Positions 1 through 7,913 are shown, numbered from the stretch's first letter. The stretch: 40,577 nucleotides of DNA from an uncultured Alistipes sp. (GCA_900768015.1 CAAGBI010000024.1:1-40577), one strand, 5' to 3'. Made by a program: numbers and translations. Notes: generated from the letters alone by a model not told the origin.

Positions 1-249
1 AAGCAGGAGTTGTTTGGCCAGTACGGCAAGTCTACAACCGACACCGGTTCACCCGAGAGCCAGATCGCGTTATTCACTTATCGTATCAACCACCTTACCG
101 AGCACATGAAGAGCAACCGCCACGACTACGGCACACAGCGTTCTTTGTTGCGTCTCGTAGGTAAGCGTCGTAAGTTGCTTATGTACTTGAAGGAGGTTGA
201 TATCGAGCGTTACCGCGCGATCCTTAAGACTCTTAACCTCCGTAAGTAG
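1..249 (+). CDS. rpsO: 30S ribosomal protein uS15 (5' end outside window)
   Basis: Small-subunit protein that binds the central domain of 16S rRNA early in assembly. The reading frame is open from base 1 (Lys-Gln-Glu-Leu-Phe-Gly-Gln-Tyr) to a TAG at 247-249, giving 82 residues. The family is normally 88-90 residues, so about seven N-terminal residues lie outside the window. The TTG at 10-12 is an internal Leu codon, not the start. Family landmarks are visible: the DTGSPESQIALFTYRI helix, the NHLTEHMKSNRHDYGTQRSL segment (rRNA-binding His and Asp) and the C-terminal RLVGKRRKLLMYLK stretch. It is followed by a terminator-like hairpin and then pnp, the same order as in many bacteria. Identification is secure. 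Confidence 0.97.
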   Translation, partial: KQELFGQYGKSTTDTGSPESQIALFTYRINHLTEHMKSNRHDYGTQRSLLRLVGKRRKLLMYLKEVDIERYRAILKTLNLRK

Positions 250-263
250 TACGGTTGTGCAGC

Positions 264-300
264 AAATGAAGGCGGTGCTTCGGCATTGCCTTCATTTACA
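264..300 (+). terminator. Hairpin between rpsO and pnp
   Basis: AAATGAAGGC (264-273) pairs perfectly with GCCTTCATTT (288-297), with an inner GC-TTCG-GC tetraloop helix. There is no good T-run, so it may be a weak terminator or an RNA-processing site between rpsO and pnp. No clear TAnnTTTG promoter is visible in 298-363, so pnp may be served by read-through. Confidence 0.6.
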
Positions 301-363
301 CCGAAAATTTAGTATGTTACGACATATATTGATGACAATTTTTTAAGAGGTTTTTTTATTTTT

Positions 364-2601
364 ATGGAAGCTAACAAGTTGTACAATGCTGTACAGAAGA
401 CAATCACCTTGGCTGATGGTCGCGAGATTATGATCGAGACTGGCAAGCTCGCTAAGCAGGCCGATGGCTCGGTGGTTGTTCGCATGGGCGACACAATGCT
501 TTTGGGTACTGTTGTTGCCGCTAAGGACGCAAAGGAGGGCACAGATTTCATGCCCTTGCAGGTTGAGTATAAGGAGAAGTACGCATCATGCGGTCGTTTC
601 CCTGGTGGCTTTATGAAGCGCGAGGGTAAGGCTGGTGATTCGGAGATTTTGGTGGCGCGTCTCATTGACCGTGCATTGCGCCCTCTGTTCCCTGCAGATT
701 ACCATGCTGAGGTATTCGTTACCGTAAACCTTATCTCGGCAGAGAAAGATATTCAGCCCGATGCCTTGGCAGGTCTTGCTGCTTCGGCTGCTTTGGCTGT
801 TTCAGACATCCCCTTCGGTGGCCCCATCTCTGAGGTGCGCGTAGCTCGTATCGGTGGTGAGTATGTCATCAACCCCGGTTTCGAGGCTATGAAGAGCGCA
901 GACCTCGACATCATGGTGGGTGGTACTATCGACAACATCCTCATGGTTGAGGGTGAGATGAACGAGGTGTCGGAGGATGTAATGCTCGGCGCTATCAAGT
1001 TCGCTCACGAGGAGATTAAGAAGCACTGTGCTGTTCAGATCGAGCTTATGAAGGAGCTTGGCAAAGATGTAAAGCGTGAGTACTGCCATGAGACAAACGA
1101 TGAGGAGCTCCGCCAGACTATCATCTCTGAGCTCTACGACAAGGCATACGCTATCGCTACAAGCGGTACTATGAAGCACGAGCGCGCTGAGGCCTTCGAC
1201 GCTTTGGAGGCAGAGTTCGCATCGCGCTACACTGAGGAGGAGCTCGAGGAGAAGGCTCCCCTTATCCACAAGTACTTCCACGACGATGTTCAGAAGAAGG
1301 CTATGCGTAACATGATCCTCGACGAGGGTAAGCGTCTCGATGGTCGTCGCACTGACGAGATTCGCCCCATCTGGTGCGAGGTTGACTACTTGCCTTGCGC
1401 ACACGGCTCGGCTATCTTCACTCGTGGTGAGACTCAGTCGTTGACAACCGTAACTCTCGGCACAAAGCTCGACGAGAAGCAGAAGGACGAGGTTTTGGTA
1501 CAGGGCTCTGAGCAGTTCGTATTGCACTATAACTTCCCTCCCTTCTCAACTGGTGAGGCACGCCCCGCGCGTGGTTTGAGCCGTCGTGAGATTGGTCACG
1601 GTCACTTGGCATGGCGCGCATTGAAGCCCATGGTGCCTGTGGGCGAGGAGAACCCCTATGCAGTGCGCGTAGTTTCAGACATTCTTGAGTCTAACGGCTC
1701 ATCATCTATGGCTACTGTATGTGCTGGTACTTTGGCACTTATGGATGCAGGTGTTAAGTTGCGTAAGCCCGTATCAGGTATCGCAATGGGTCTTATCTCA
1801 GACTCTGCAACAGGCCGCTGGGCAGTGTTGTCAGACATCTTGGGCGATGAGGACCACCTCGGCGATATGGACTTCAAGGTGACAGGTACACGCGACGGTA
1901 TCACCGCTACACAGATGGATATCAAGGTTGACGGCCTCTCATACGAGGTGTTGGCTAAGGCTTTGGAGCAGGCTCGTCAGGGTCGCTTGCACATCCTCAA
2001 TAAGATGGTTGAGACTATCGCTGAGCCTCGTGAGGACTACAAACCATTCGTTCCTCGCATCGTGCAGATCTCTATTCCTCAGGAGTTCATTGGCGCTGTT
2101 ATCGGCCCTGGTGGCAAGGTTATCCAGGAGATTCAGAAGACGACTGGCACAACTATCACCATCACTGAGGTTGACGAGAAGGGTATTGTCGACATCTTCG
2201 GTCAGGACAAGGAGGCTTTGGATGCAGCTTTGGCACGCATCAAGGGCATCGTTGCAGTTCCCGAGATTGGCGAGACATACAACGGTAAGATTCGCTCTAT
2301 CGTAGACTTCGGTGCCTTCGTGGAGATTCTCCCAGGTAAGGATGCGTTGCTCCACATCTCGGAGATCGACTACAAGCGCTTCGAGACTATGGAGGAGACA
2401 GGCCTCAAGGAGGGCGATATGATCGAGGTTAAGCTCATCGCCAAGGATGCAAAAACTGGTAAGTTGAAGCTCTCTCGTAAGGCGTTGTTGCCTAAGCCCG
2501 AGGGTTGGGTAGAGCGCGAGCCCCGCGAGCGTAAGCCACGCCCCGAGGGTGACAAGGGTGAGAAGCGCGGTGAGCGCGGCCCTCGTCGTGAGCGTCACTA
2601 A
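364..2601 (+). CDS. pnp: Polyribonucleotide nucleotidyltransferase (PNPase)
   Basis: Cytoplasmic 3'-to-5' phosphorolytic exoribonuclease that releases nucleoside diphosphates from RNA. The 745 residues show the full family order: first RNase PH domain (about 10-145), an all-helical linker (about 240-310), the catalytic second RNase PH domain (about 320-545, with the aspartate-rich DEDHLGDMDFKVTG stretch), a KH domain with IGPGGKVIQEIQ (about 560-615) and an S1 domain (about 620-690). The last 40 or so residues form a low-complexity tail rich in Arg, Glu, Lys and Pro, probably an added RNA- or partner-binding extension. The start at ATG 364 gives the usual N-terminus. Codon use is strongly biased, like the ribosomal gene before it, consistent with high expression. 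Confidence 0.98.
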   Translation: MEANKLYNAVQKTITLADGREIMIETGKLAKQADGSVVVRMGDTMLLGTVVAAKDAKEGTDFMPLQVEYKEKYASCGRFPGGFMKREGKAGDSEILVARLIDRALRPLFPADYHAEVFVTVNLISAEKDIQPDALAGLAASAALAVSDIPFGGPISEVRVARIGGEYVINPGFEAMKSADLDIMVGGTIDNILMVEGEMNEVSEDVMLGAIKFAHEEIKKHCAVQIELMKELGKDVKREYCHETNDEELRQTIISELYDKAYAIATSGTMKHERAEAFDALEAEFASRYTEEELEEKAPLIHKYFHDDVQKKAMRNMILDEGKRLDGRRTDEIRPIWCEVDYLPCAHGSAIFTRGETQSLTTVTLGTKLDEKQKDEVLVQGSEQFVLHYNFPPFSTGEARPARGLSRREIGHGHLAWRALKPMVPVGEENPYAVRVVSDILESNGSSSMATVCAGTLALMDAGVKLRKPVSGIAMGLISDSATGRWAVLSDILGDEDHLGDMDFKVTGTRDGITATQMDIKVDGLSYEVLAKALEQARQGRLHILNKMVETIAEPREDYKPFVPRIVQISIPQEFIGAVIGPGGKVIQEIQKTTGTTITITEVDEKGIVDIFGQDKEALDAALARIKGIVAVPEIGETYNGKIRSIVDFGAFVEILPGKDALLHISEIDYKRFETMEETGLKEGDMIEVKLIAKDAKTGKLKLSRKALLPKPEGWVEREPRERKPRPEGDKGEKRGERGPRRERH

Positions 2602-2606
2602 TAGAG

Positions 2607-2660
2607 ATTAATGCCGTAGCGCGCTATATATATAATAATGTATAGCGCCGCGGCGTTGAT
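2607..2660 (+). terminator. Long GC-rich hairpin after pnp
   Basis: Bases 2607-2628 and 2641-2660 form a stem of about 20 pairs. AT-AA-GCCG-GCGC-TATA is shared by both arms, and most differences are T-for-C changes that allow G-U pairs in RNA. The loop is AT-rich and no T-run follows. It lies 5 bases after the pnp stop. It could be a terminator, a 3'-end stabiliser or a processing site. Confidence 0.55.
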
Positions 2661-2714
2661 TATATGCAAACAGAAAAACCAATAATTTATTTACTTAACT
2701 ATTATTTAATGTTT

Positions 2715-4469
2715 ATGAAGAATCTTTTCAAGGTGAGCGCTGTGCTCGCGGTTGCAGTTTTGACACTTGCTGGCTGTAACTGTTTCAAGAAGATGGCTAA
2801 GCATCAGGATGAGGTAAACCTCACTTGCACTCCTGAGGTTTTGGTGTTGAACAATGGTACTGTAGAGGCTGACATCACTGTTGAGTTCCCCGAGAAGTAC
2901 TTCAACGCAAAGGCTGTTGCTAAGGTTACTCCCGTTATCGTATTCGAGGGTGGCGAGGTAGCTGGTACTACTCAGTATTTCCAGGGCTCAAAGGTTGATG
3001 ACAACTACACTGTTATCGAGAAGAAGGAGGGTGGTAAGTACACTATGCATGTATCATTCCCCTACGACGAGCGTATGGCATGCAGCGAGCTTCAGCTCCG
3101 CGCAGAGATCAAGTGTCCTAAGGGTGATTGCAAGGAGTTTACTTTGGTAAACCTCAACAATGGCGCTATCCCCACTGAGGAGGAGGCTGCTATCTTGGCA
3201 GCTGGCGACACAGCTGAGGCTTTGGCTTTGAAGAAGGCTTTCGGTCTCACTATCGCTCAGGGTGTTAACACTTTGCAGAACGACATCAACTACGCTTCTG
3301 CTATGAAGGACATGGCTACTGGCTACAAGAATGTAACTACTGAGGTTACTAAGGCAAGCTACATGTACGCTATCAACTCTTCTCGTTTGGCTAAGAAGGC
3401 TAAGTCAAGCGACGAGCTCACAGCATTCCAGGAGAAGGCTGCTGCTCAGAAGGATAACGATCGCATCAAGCAGAACATCTATGTTAACGGTTACGCTTCA
3501 CCTGATGGTCCTGAGAAGTTCAACGACAAGCTCTCAGCTGCTCGTAGCGAGTCTGGTAAGAAGGCTGCTGAGGAGTTGCTCGCAGAGATGGGTCTTGCAC
3601 TCGACGCTGCATCATATGGTGAGGACTGGGAGGGCTTCAAGGAGCTCGTTGCAGCTTCTGACATCGAGGATAAGGAGCTCATCCTCTCTGTACTCAACAG
3701 CTACGACTCATCTTCTGAGCGCGAGGAGCAGATCAAGAACATGTCACAGGTATTCGGTGACTTGAAGAAGGAGATCCTTCCTCAGTTGCGTCGTGCACAG
3801 CTCGTAAACAGCTCTGACATCACTGGTAAGACTGACAACGAGATGGTAGCATTGGTTCGCGCTGGTAAGTTCGACGAGCTCAATGTATTGGAGAAGCTCC
3901 ATGTTGCTACTACTGGCAAGCTCTCACAGCAGGAGAAGATCGCTGTTTTGGAGGCTGCAACTGCTGAGGGTGGTGCTGTAGCATACAACAACCTTGGTGT
4001 AGCATACGCTGAGGCTGGTGAGGGTGCAAAGGCTGCTCAGGCATTCGCAAAGGCTGTTAAGGCTGGTGCTAACGCTTCAGAGATCAACAACAACCTCGCA
4101 CTCGTTAACCTTATGAATGGCGACACTGAGGCTGCTAAGGCTTACACTGCAAACGCATCTAAGGAGGCTAAGGCTCTTGCTGCAGCTGCTGAGGGTAACT
4201 ACGCACAGGCACAGTCTGAGCTCGAGGGTTACAACGCTGCTATCGCTGCAACAATGAACGCTGACTACACAGCTGCTAAGCAGTTCATCGCAAACGACGC
4301 TACTGCAAAGGCTGACTACCTCCGCGCTGTTATCGCAACTAAGCAGGGTGACATGGCTACTGCAACTGCAGAGCTCAAGTCAGCTATCGCTAAGGATGCA
4401 TCTTACGCTGAGCGTTGCAAGAAGGATGTTAACCTTCGTGAGTACATTGGTAACGAGATCCAGTTGTAA
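2715..4469 (+). CDS. Lipoprotein with OmpA-like domain and TPR repeats
   Basis: Predicted outer-membrane-anchored lipoprotein of 584 residues. The ATG at 2715 is chosen because it starts a signal peptide (MKNLFK, hydrophobic stretch) ending in a lipobox with Cys21 (LAGC). The in-frame ATGs at 2664 and 2709 would put a poor extension ahead of it. Residues about 30-150 look beta-rich. Residues about 250-300 (NGYASPDGPEKFNDKLSAAR) match the OmpA C-terminal peptidoglycan-binding motif, where Asp and Arg bind diaminopimelate. Residues about 415-480 form two TPR-like helical pairs (AYNNLGVAYAEAGEGAKAAQ), followed by an Ala-rich helical region. The likely role is an envelope link or scaffold, which is inference. 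Codon use is highly biased towards that of rpsO and pnp, suggesting an abundant protein. It is followed directly by repeat element A. Confidence 0.85.
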   Translation: MKNLFKVSAVLAVAVLTLAGCNCFKKMAKHQDEVNLTCTPEVLVLNNGTVEADITVEFPEKYFNAKAVAKVTPVIVFEGGEVAGTTQYFQGSKVDDNYTVIEKKEGGKYTMHVSFPYDERMACSELQLRAEIKCPKGDCKEFTLVNLNNGAIPTEEEAAILAAGDTAEALALKKAFGLTIAQGVNTLQNDINYASAMKDMATGYKNVTTEVTKASYMYAINSSRLAKKAKSSDELTAFQEKAAAQKDNDRIKQNIYVNGYASPDGPEKFNDKLSAARSESGKKAAEELLAEMGLALDAASYGEDWEGFKELVAASDIEDKELILSVLNSYDSSSEREEQIKNMSQVFGDLKKEILPQLRRAQLVNSSDITGKTDNEMVALVRAGKFDELNVLEKLHVATTGKLSQQEKIAVLEAATAEGGAVAYNNLGVAYAEAGEGAKAAQAFAKAVKAGANASEINNNLALVNLMNGDTEAAKAYTANASKEAKALAAAAEGNYAQAQSELEGYNAAIAATMNADYTAAKQFIANDATAKADYLRAVIATKQGDMATATAELKSAIAKDASYAERCKKDVNLREYIGNEIQL

Positions 4470-4470
4470 T

Positions 4471-4597
4471 AATTTCTCGTGATAGTGGCGCATCTGCGCC
4501 GCTTCAATCAAAGCCCCGAATGGGATGTACGCATAGTACTACCCATCCGGGGCTTTTTCATGTCAGCGACACATCTGCACCACTCTGACGAGAAATT
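4471..4597 (+). repeat. Inverted-repeat hairpin element, copy A
   Basis: The outer arms 4471-4491 and 4577-4597 pair (AATTTCTCGT on the left, ACGAGAAATT on the right), interrupted by a small conserved internal loop at GATA/CTG. The local hairpin GGCGC-ATCT-GCGCC follows the left arm. The central hairpin 4511-4555 has arms AAGCCCCGAATGGG and CCCATCCGGGGCTT and ends in five T, so it should also terminate the preceding lipoprotein transcript. It begins two bases after the stop codon. Confidence 0.85.
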
Positions 4598-4693
4598 GGG
4601 TCTCGGTGCTAATCAGCGTTTCCCTTACCACTCTGACGAGAAATTGGGTCTCGGTGCTAATCAGCGTTCCTCCTAACACTCTGACGAGAAATT
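4580..4693 (+). repeat. 48-bp tandem repeat built on the element A right arm
   Basis: CACTCTGACGAGAAATT begins at 4581, 4629 and 4677, an exact period of 48. The intervening unit (GGGTCTCGGTGCTAATCAGC) is present twice almost unchanged. The right arm of element A has therefore been amplified in tandem. An open frame across 4479-4676 arises from this repetition and is not a gene. Confidence 0.85.
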
Positions 4694-4706
4694 AGGGTAG
4701 TGGGGG

Positions 4707-4960
4707 CATGTCATTCTGAACTTTAGTGAAGAATCTCCTCGAAGCCGACCAGCGACAACCCGCGTTGATAGTGCATTGCCAGCGAGGAGATTCCCACGGT
4801 CGCTATGCTCCCTCGGAATGACGGATGATGGCGTATAGCCAGCGAGGGAATGCTTCGACTTCGCTCAGCATGACATAGACCGGCTACATGATGATACTAC
4901 ACTCTGTCATTCTGAACATTAGTGAAGAATCTCCTCGAAGTCGACCAGCTACAACCCTTG
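4707..4960. repeat. Cluster of REP-like GTCATTCTGAA repeats
   Basis: GTCATTCTGAAC-TTTAGTGAAGAATCTCCTCGAAG-CGACCAG occurs at about 4709 and again at about 4906. Inverted relatives (GAGGAGATTCCC..TCGGAATGACGG and GAATGCTTCGACTTCGCTCAGCATGAC) lie between them. These resemble the short palindromic intergenic repeats seen scattered through many bacterial genomes. The rest of the gap, 4961-5203, is AT-rich with no gene. It holds only a weak promoter candidate (see 5017). Confidence 0.75.
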
Positions 4961-5016
4961 CCGACAACTATTATTATGTGTGCCTCGTGAAGATTATGCC
5001 TATAATTTTCAGTCAT

Positions 5017-5050
5017 TTTGTGCGAAAATAGTTTTTTTTGATTATCTTCG
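5017..5050 (+). promoter_or_regulatory. Weak Bacteroidota-type promoter candidate
   Basis: TTTG (5017-5020), 22 bases, then TATCTTCG (5043-5050), one mismatch from TAnnTTTG. The spacing is slightly long and it would give a leader of about 150 bases for the lipoprotein gene at 5204. It is the best match I see in the gap, but weak. Confidence 0.3.
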
Positions 5051-5203
5051 CATCGTGAAATTGTGTCTACACTCATTGTAATACTCTTTTGTGATGTGAA
5101 ATATACTATTTCTACATCGCGGGGCGTTCGTTGTGGTGTGGACTATTGGCAAGCAAGAAACAACTTTTTAATTTATTTTTTTAATATTAACTAACAATCA
5201 ATT

Positions 5204-6520
5204 ATGAAAAAGTTTTTTTCAATGATGATGATCGCTGCAGCTGCTATCTCTTTCGCAGCTTGTGGTGAGGACACTCCTGACGGTCCAGTTAACCCTACCC
5301 CTAATGGCTCAAAGCTCGAGACTCCTGCTCCTGAGGCAACTGAGGTAGCTGAGACTGAGTTCACTATCGCTTGGGAGGCAGTTGCAAATGCTGACTCTTA
5401 CACTGTGAACCTCAAGGGTAAGAACTACACTACTGCTGAGACATCTTACAAGTTCGAGAACATGAACGCTGGTGAGTACACAGTGCGTGTAAAGGCTACT
5501 GGCGAGGGTTACAAGGATTCTGACTTCGGCCAGGTTGTTGTAACATTGACTGGTGCTACTTCAGTTACTTGGTTCGAGTCTTCAGTTGCTCCTGCAGAGG
5601 AGAACCCCGAGAAGGGCTATGGTCCTTACAATGCTGTTGCTTTCACATGGAAGGGTACTGGTGTTAAGTCACTCTCTTATGGTCTCTACATCTCTGAGAA
5701 CTTGATGGGTGTAGATGATGAGACTATCAAGGATGCTCTTACAGCTATTGGCGCTGAGGATCTTGCAGTTGTAAACTCTGCTGAGGGTCTCTCTGCAGTT
5801 ATTGGCCCTATCAGCGGTGGTACTACTTACACAATGTGCCTCCTCGTAACAAACGAGGCTGGCATCGAGTTCTTCTCTAAGGAGGAGGTTACAACTGAGA
5901 CTGCTGAGGCAAGCGCAGAGGCTTTGGCATGGGCAGGTACTTGGACTGTTACCTCTACTCAGAAGTACTCTATCGACCAGAATGGTGATGGTACTGTAGT
6001 TGACGGTGCTGAGACTTTCACTGTAAACATCACTACAAGCCCTAACGATCCTGACGAGGTTGTTATCGATGGCTGGAGCGTTCTCGGTGAGGGCTTTACA
6101 ACTTATGGTGCAGTTGAGGGTGACACACTCTACATCTTGAATGGTACTTATCTTGGCGAGGGTCAGGATCAGAATGGTCAGCCATTTGGTTATTACTGGG
6201 TTGGCTGGTATGACTTCGGTTTGTCAATCGACGGCTACCCATCTAACATCGCTACTTTGGATGGTGAGACTGCTACATCTACAAACGCGATGACATTCTA
6301 CGATGAGAACAACAACGAGGTTCCTGTAGTATGCTTCGCATCTGATGTATTTGGTGTAACAGAGACTGGTGGTCTCTTGTTCTTCGTAGAGTCATTCCCT
6401 GGTGTATACCGCACAGGTGACATGACTTGGACAAAGTCTACTGCTGCAGCTCAGGCTACAAGCATCGACGCTTTGAACCTTAACCACAAGGCAATCATGT
6501 CTTCAGTTGTTCTTCGCTAA
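5204..6520 (+). CDS. Surface lipoprotein with fibronectin type III-like domain
   Basis: A 438-residue exported lipoprotein. The N-terminus has MKKFFS, a hydrophobic stretch and a lipobox ending at Cys20 (FAAC), followed by GEDTPDGPVNPTP, an acidic/proline linker typical of Bacteroidales surface lipoproteins. Residues about 38-115 have the FnIII-like pattern (PAPEATEV..FTIAWEAVANADSYTVNL..GEYTVRVKATGEGY). Residues about 240-410 are beta-rich with many aromatic and Gly residues, and I do not recognise a named family there. Function is unknown, though binding of glycans or host material is the usual guess for this class. It stands alone between repeat-rich gaps and ends with a strong terminator. 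Codon use is very biased, so it is probably well expressed. Confidence 0.8.
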   Translation: MKKFFSMMMIAAAAISFAACGEDTPDGPVNPTPNGSKLETPAPEATEVAETEFTIAWEAVANADSYTVNLKGKNYTTAETSYKFENMNAGEYTVRVKATGEGYKDSDFGQVVVTLTGATSVTWFESSVAPAEENPEKGYGPYNAVAFTWKGTGVKSLSYGLYISENLMGVDDETIKDALTAIGAEDLAVVNSAEGLSAVIGPISGGTTYTMCLLVTNEAGIEFFSKEEVTTETAEASAEALAWAGTWTVTSTQKYSIDQNGDGTVVDGAETFTVNITTSPNDPDEVVIDGWSVLGEGFTTYGAVEGDTLYILNGTYLGEGQDQNGQPFGYYWVGWYDFGLSIDGYPSNIATLDGETATSTNAMTFYDENNNEVPVVCFASDVFGVTETGGLLFFVESFPGVYRTGDMTWTKSTAAAQATSIDALNLNHKAIMSSVVLR

Positions 6521-6544
6521 TCCATTAGCACGAACGCTATAAAT

Positions 6545-6578
6545 GCTGCCCCGCCACTCGGTGGGGCAGCTCTTTTTT
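6545..6578 (+). terminator. Rho-independent terminator
   Basis: GCTGCCCC (6545-6552) pairs with GGGGCAGC (6563-6570), with additional inner pairs, and TCTTTTTTAT follows. It ends the lipoprotein gene at 6520. Confidence 0.88.
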
Positions 6579-6613
6579 ATAATTAGCAATTAGCAATTAG
6601 TAATGATACTTTC

Positions 6614-6902
6614 AATGTCATTCTGAACGCCCACTATGTCATTCTGAACGAAGTGAAGAATCTCCTCGCTGACTACGCGCTATCAACGCTGTCTCTGGTC
6701 GGCTTCGAGGGGATGCTTCGCGTTGCTCAGCATGACATTGTATAATATGACGCCATGTGTTGTCATTCTGAACGGAGTGAAGAATCTCAAGGACTACGAG
6801 GCGGTGGATGATAGTACAAGCCTTGAGATCCTTCGTTACACTCAGGATGACAAAACATAGCGAGGAGATTGCCGCGGCTTGTGACAAGCCTTGTAATGAC
6901 AG
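6614..6902. repeat. Second REP-like repeat cluster
   Basis: At least five related units occur in both directions. GTCATTCTGAACGAAGTGA.. is at about 6640 and GTCATTCTGAACGGAGTGA.. at about 6762. Inverted forms are GGATGCTTCGCGTTGCTCAGCATGAC (about 6711), GATCCTTCGTTACACTCAGGATGAC (about 6828) and GAGATTGCCGCGGC..AATGACAG (about 6864). The last resembles a different, GTCATTGCGAGG-type repeat. Open frames across this stretch are spurious. No gene is seen in 6521-7036. Confidence 0.75.
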
Positions 6903-6978
6903 CATACAACAACTCCTCGCAATGATGATATGTTATTCTGCATGTAAATAATTACCAAAAAAGTGGGGCGGAATGGTG

Positions 6979-7006
6979 TTTGTTTCAAAAAAAAATAGTA
7001 CATTTG
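6979..7006 (+). promoter_or_regulatory. Promoter candidate for deoC
   Basis: TTTG (6979-6982), 16 bases, TACATTTG (6999-7006). The -7 box fits TAnnTTTG exactly. The spacer is shorter than the usual 19-21. The start codon is 30 bases downstream. Confidence 0.55.
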
Positions 7007-7036
7007 TGATTACAAAGATGAGAAATTGGTTGTACT

Positions 7037-7912
7037 ATGGACTACATTAAGGAATTAGAGAAATATGCACCCGCGCATACCGATGCTCAGGTGGCGAAGG
7101 AGGTTGCCAAAATCAAGATGGCAGCAAACCGCAATGGCAATGCCGATGTCTACAAGTTCTGCTACTCGGCAATAGACCTCACTACGCTCTCATGCACCGA
7201 CTCGGTGGAGTCTGTGCAGGCCTTCGTGCGCAAGGCGGTGGACTTCTACGAGAAGTACCCACACATCCCTAATGTAGCATCTATCTGCGTCTACCCACCC
7301 TTCGTGGAGACCGTAGGCCTCGAGATTGACGGCACCCCTCTCCGCATCACAAGCGTCGCTGGCGCATTCCCCGCGTCGCAGAGCTTCGTGGAGGTTAAGG
7401 CACTCGAGGTGGCCATGGCGATAGAGAATGGCGCAGACGAGATTGACATAGTACTCAACCCCGGCATGATGCTCTCGGGCCACGAGGCGGAGGCAGTAAG
7501 CGAGGTGGAGCTGCTGCGCGAGGAGGCAAGCGATGTAGTCCTCAAGGTCATCATCGAGTCGGGAGCGCTCAAGACCCCCGAGCTTATCCGCCGTGCTTCG
7601 CTCATCTCAATGTTTGCGGGCGCAGACTTCATCAAGACCTCTACAGGCAAGATTGACATCGCAGCAACCCCCGAGGCGGCATTCGTTATGTGTCACGCCA
7701 TCAAGGACTACTACAACCTCACAGGCCGCAAGGTGGGCTTCAAAGCTGCGGGCGGCGTCAAGACCCCCGAGGATGCAGCGCTCTACTACACCATCGTCGA
7801 GGAGATTCTTGGCGAGGAGTGGCTCACAACCGACCTCTTCCGCATTGGCGCATCGTCAGCCGCGAACAACCTGATTTCAGCGATTGAGGATAAAGACATC
7901 AAATACTTCTAA
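7037..7912 (+). CDS. deoC: Deoxyribose-phosphate aldolase
   Basis: Cytoplasmic class I aldolase that splits 2-deoxyribose 5-phosphate into glyceraldehyde 3-phosphate and acetaldehyde, in deoxynucleoside catabolism. The protein is 291 residues, matching the longer, E. coli-like form. Active-site landmarks are present: Asp137 in EIDIVLNPGM, the Schiff-base lysine Lys200 in ADFIKTSTGK, and the second lysine Lys236 in VGFKAAGGVKTPEDA. It is monocistronic: a promoter candidate lies 30 bases upstream, a repeat element with a terminator follows, and no other nucleoside-catabolism gene is adjacent. Codon use (GCC, CTC, ATC) is less biased than in the preceding lipoproteins. Confidence 0.96.
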   Translation: MDYIKELEKYAPAHTDAQVAKEVAKIKMAANRNGNADVYKFCYSAIDLTTLSCTDSVESVQAFVRKAVDFYEKYPHIPNVASICVYPPFVETVGLEIDGTPLRITSVAGAFPASQSFVEVKALEVAMAIENGADEIDIVLNPGMMLSGHEAEAVSEVELLREEASDVVLKVIIESGALKTPELIRRASLISMFAGADFIKTSTGKIDIAATPEAAFVMCHAIKDYYNLTGRKVGFKAAGGVKTPEDAALYYTIVEEILGEEWLTTDLFRIGASSAANNLISAIEDKDIKYF

Positions 7913-7913
7913 T

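Noticed and set aside
802..1527. 241-codon open frame antisense to pnp
   Set aside because: A shadow frame. pnp has all catalytic motifs and strong codon bias across this stretch.
4481..4590. Kink-turn or C/D-box-like motif from UGAU and CUGA in the element arms
   Set aside because: The two strings face each other without the required three-base bulge or the tandem G-A pairs. Other copies have CUAA instead of CUGA.
4471..4597. CRISPR array as an explanation of the repeats
   Set aside because: The units are large palindromes with paired arms and no short direct repeats separating unique spacers. No cas gene is present.
4479..4676. 65-codon open frame on the + strand after the OmpA/TPR lipoprotein
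   Set aside because: It is made of repeat element A and its 48-bp tandem arms. Its duplicated peptide simply reflects the DNA repeat.
6639..6905. 88-codon minus-strand open frame
   Set aside because: It translates REP-like repeats in both directions, and the product has repeat-derived ILHSVQNDN-like peptides.
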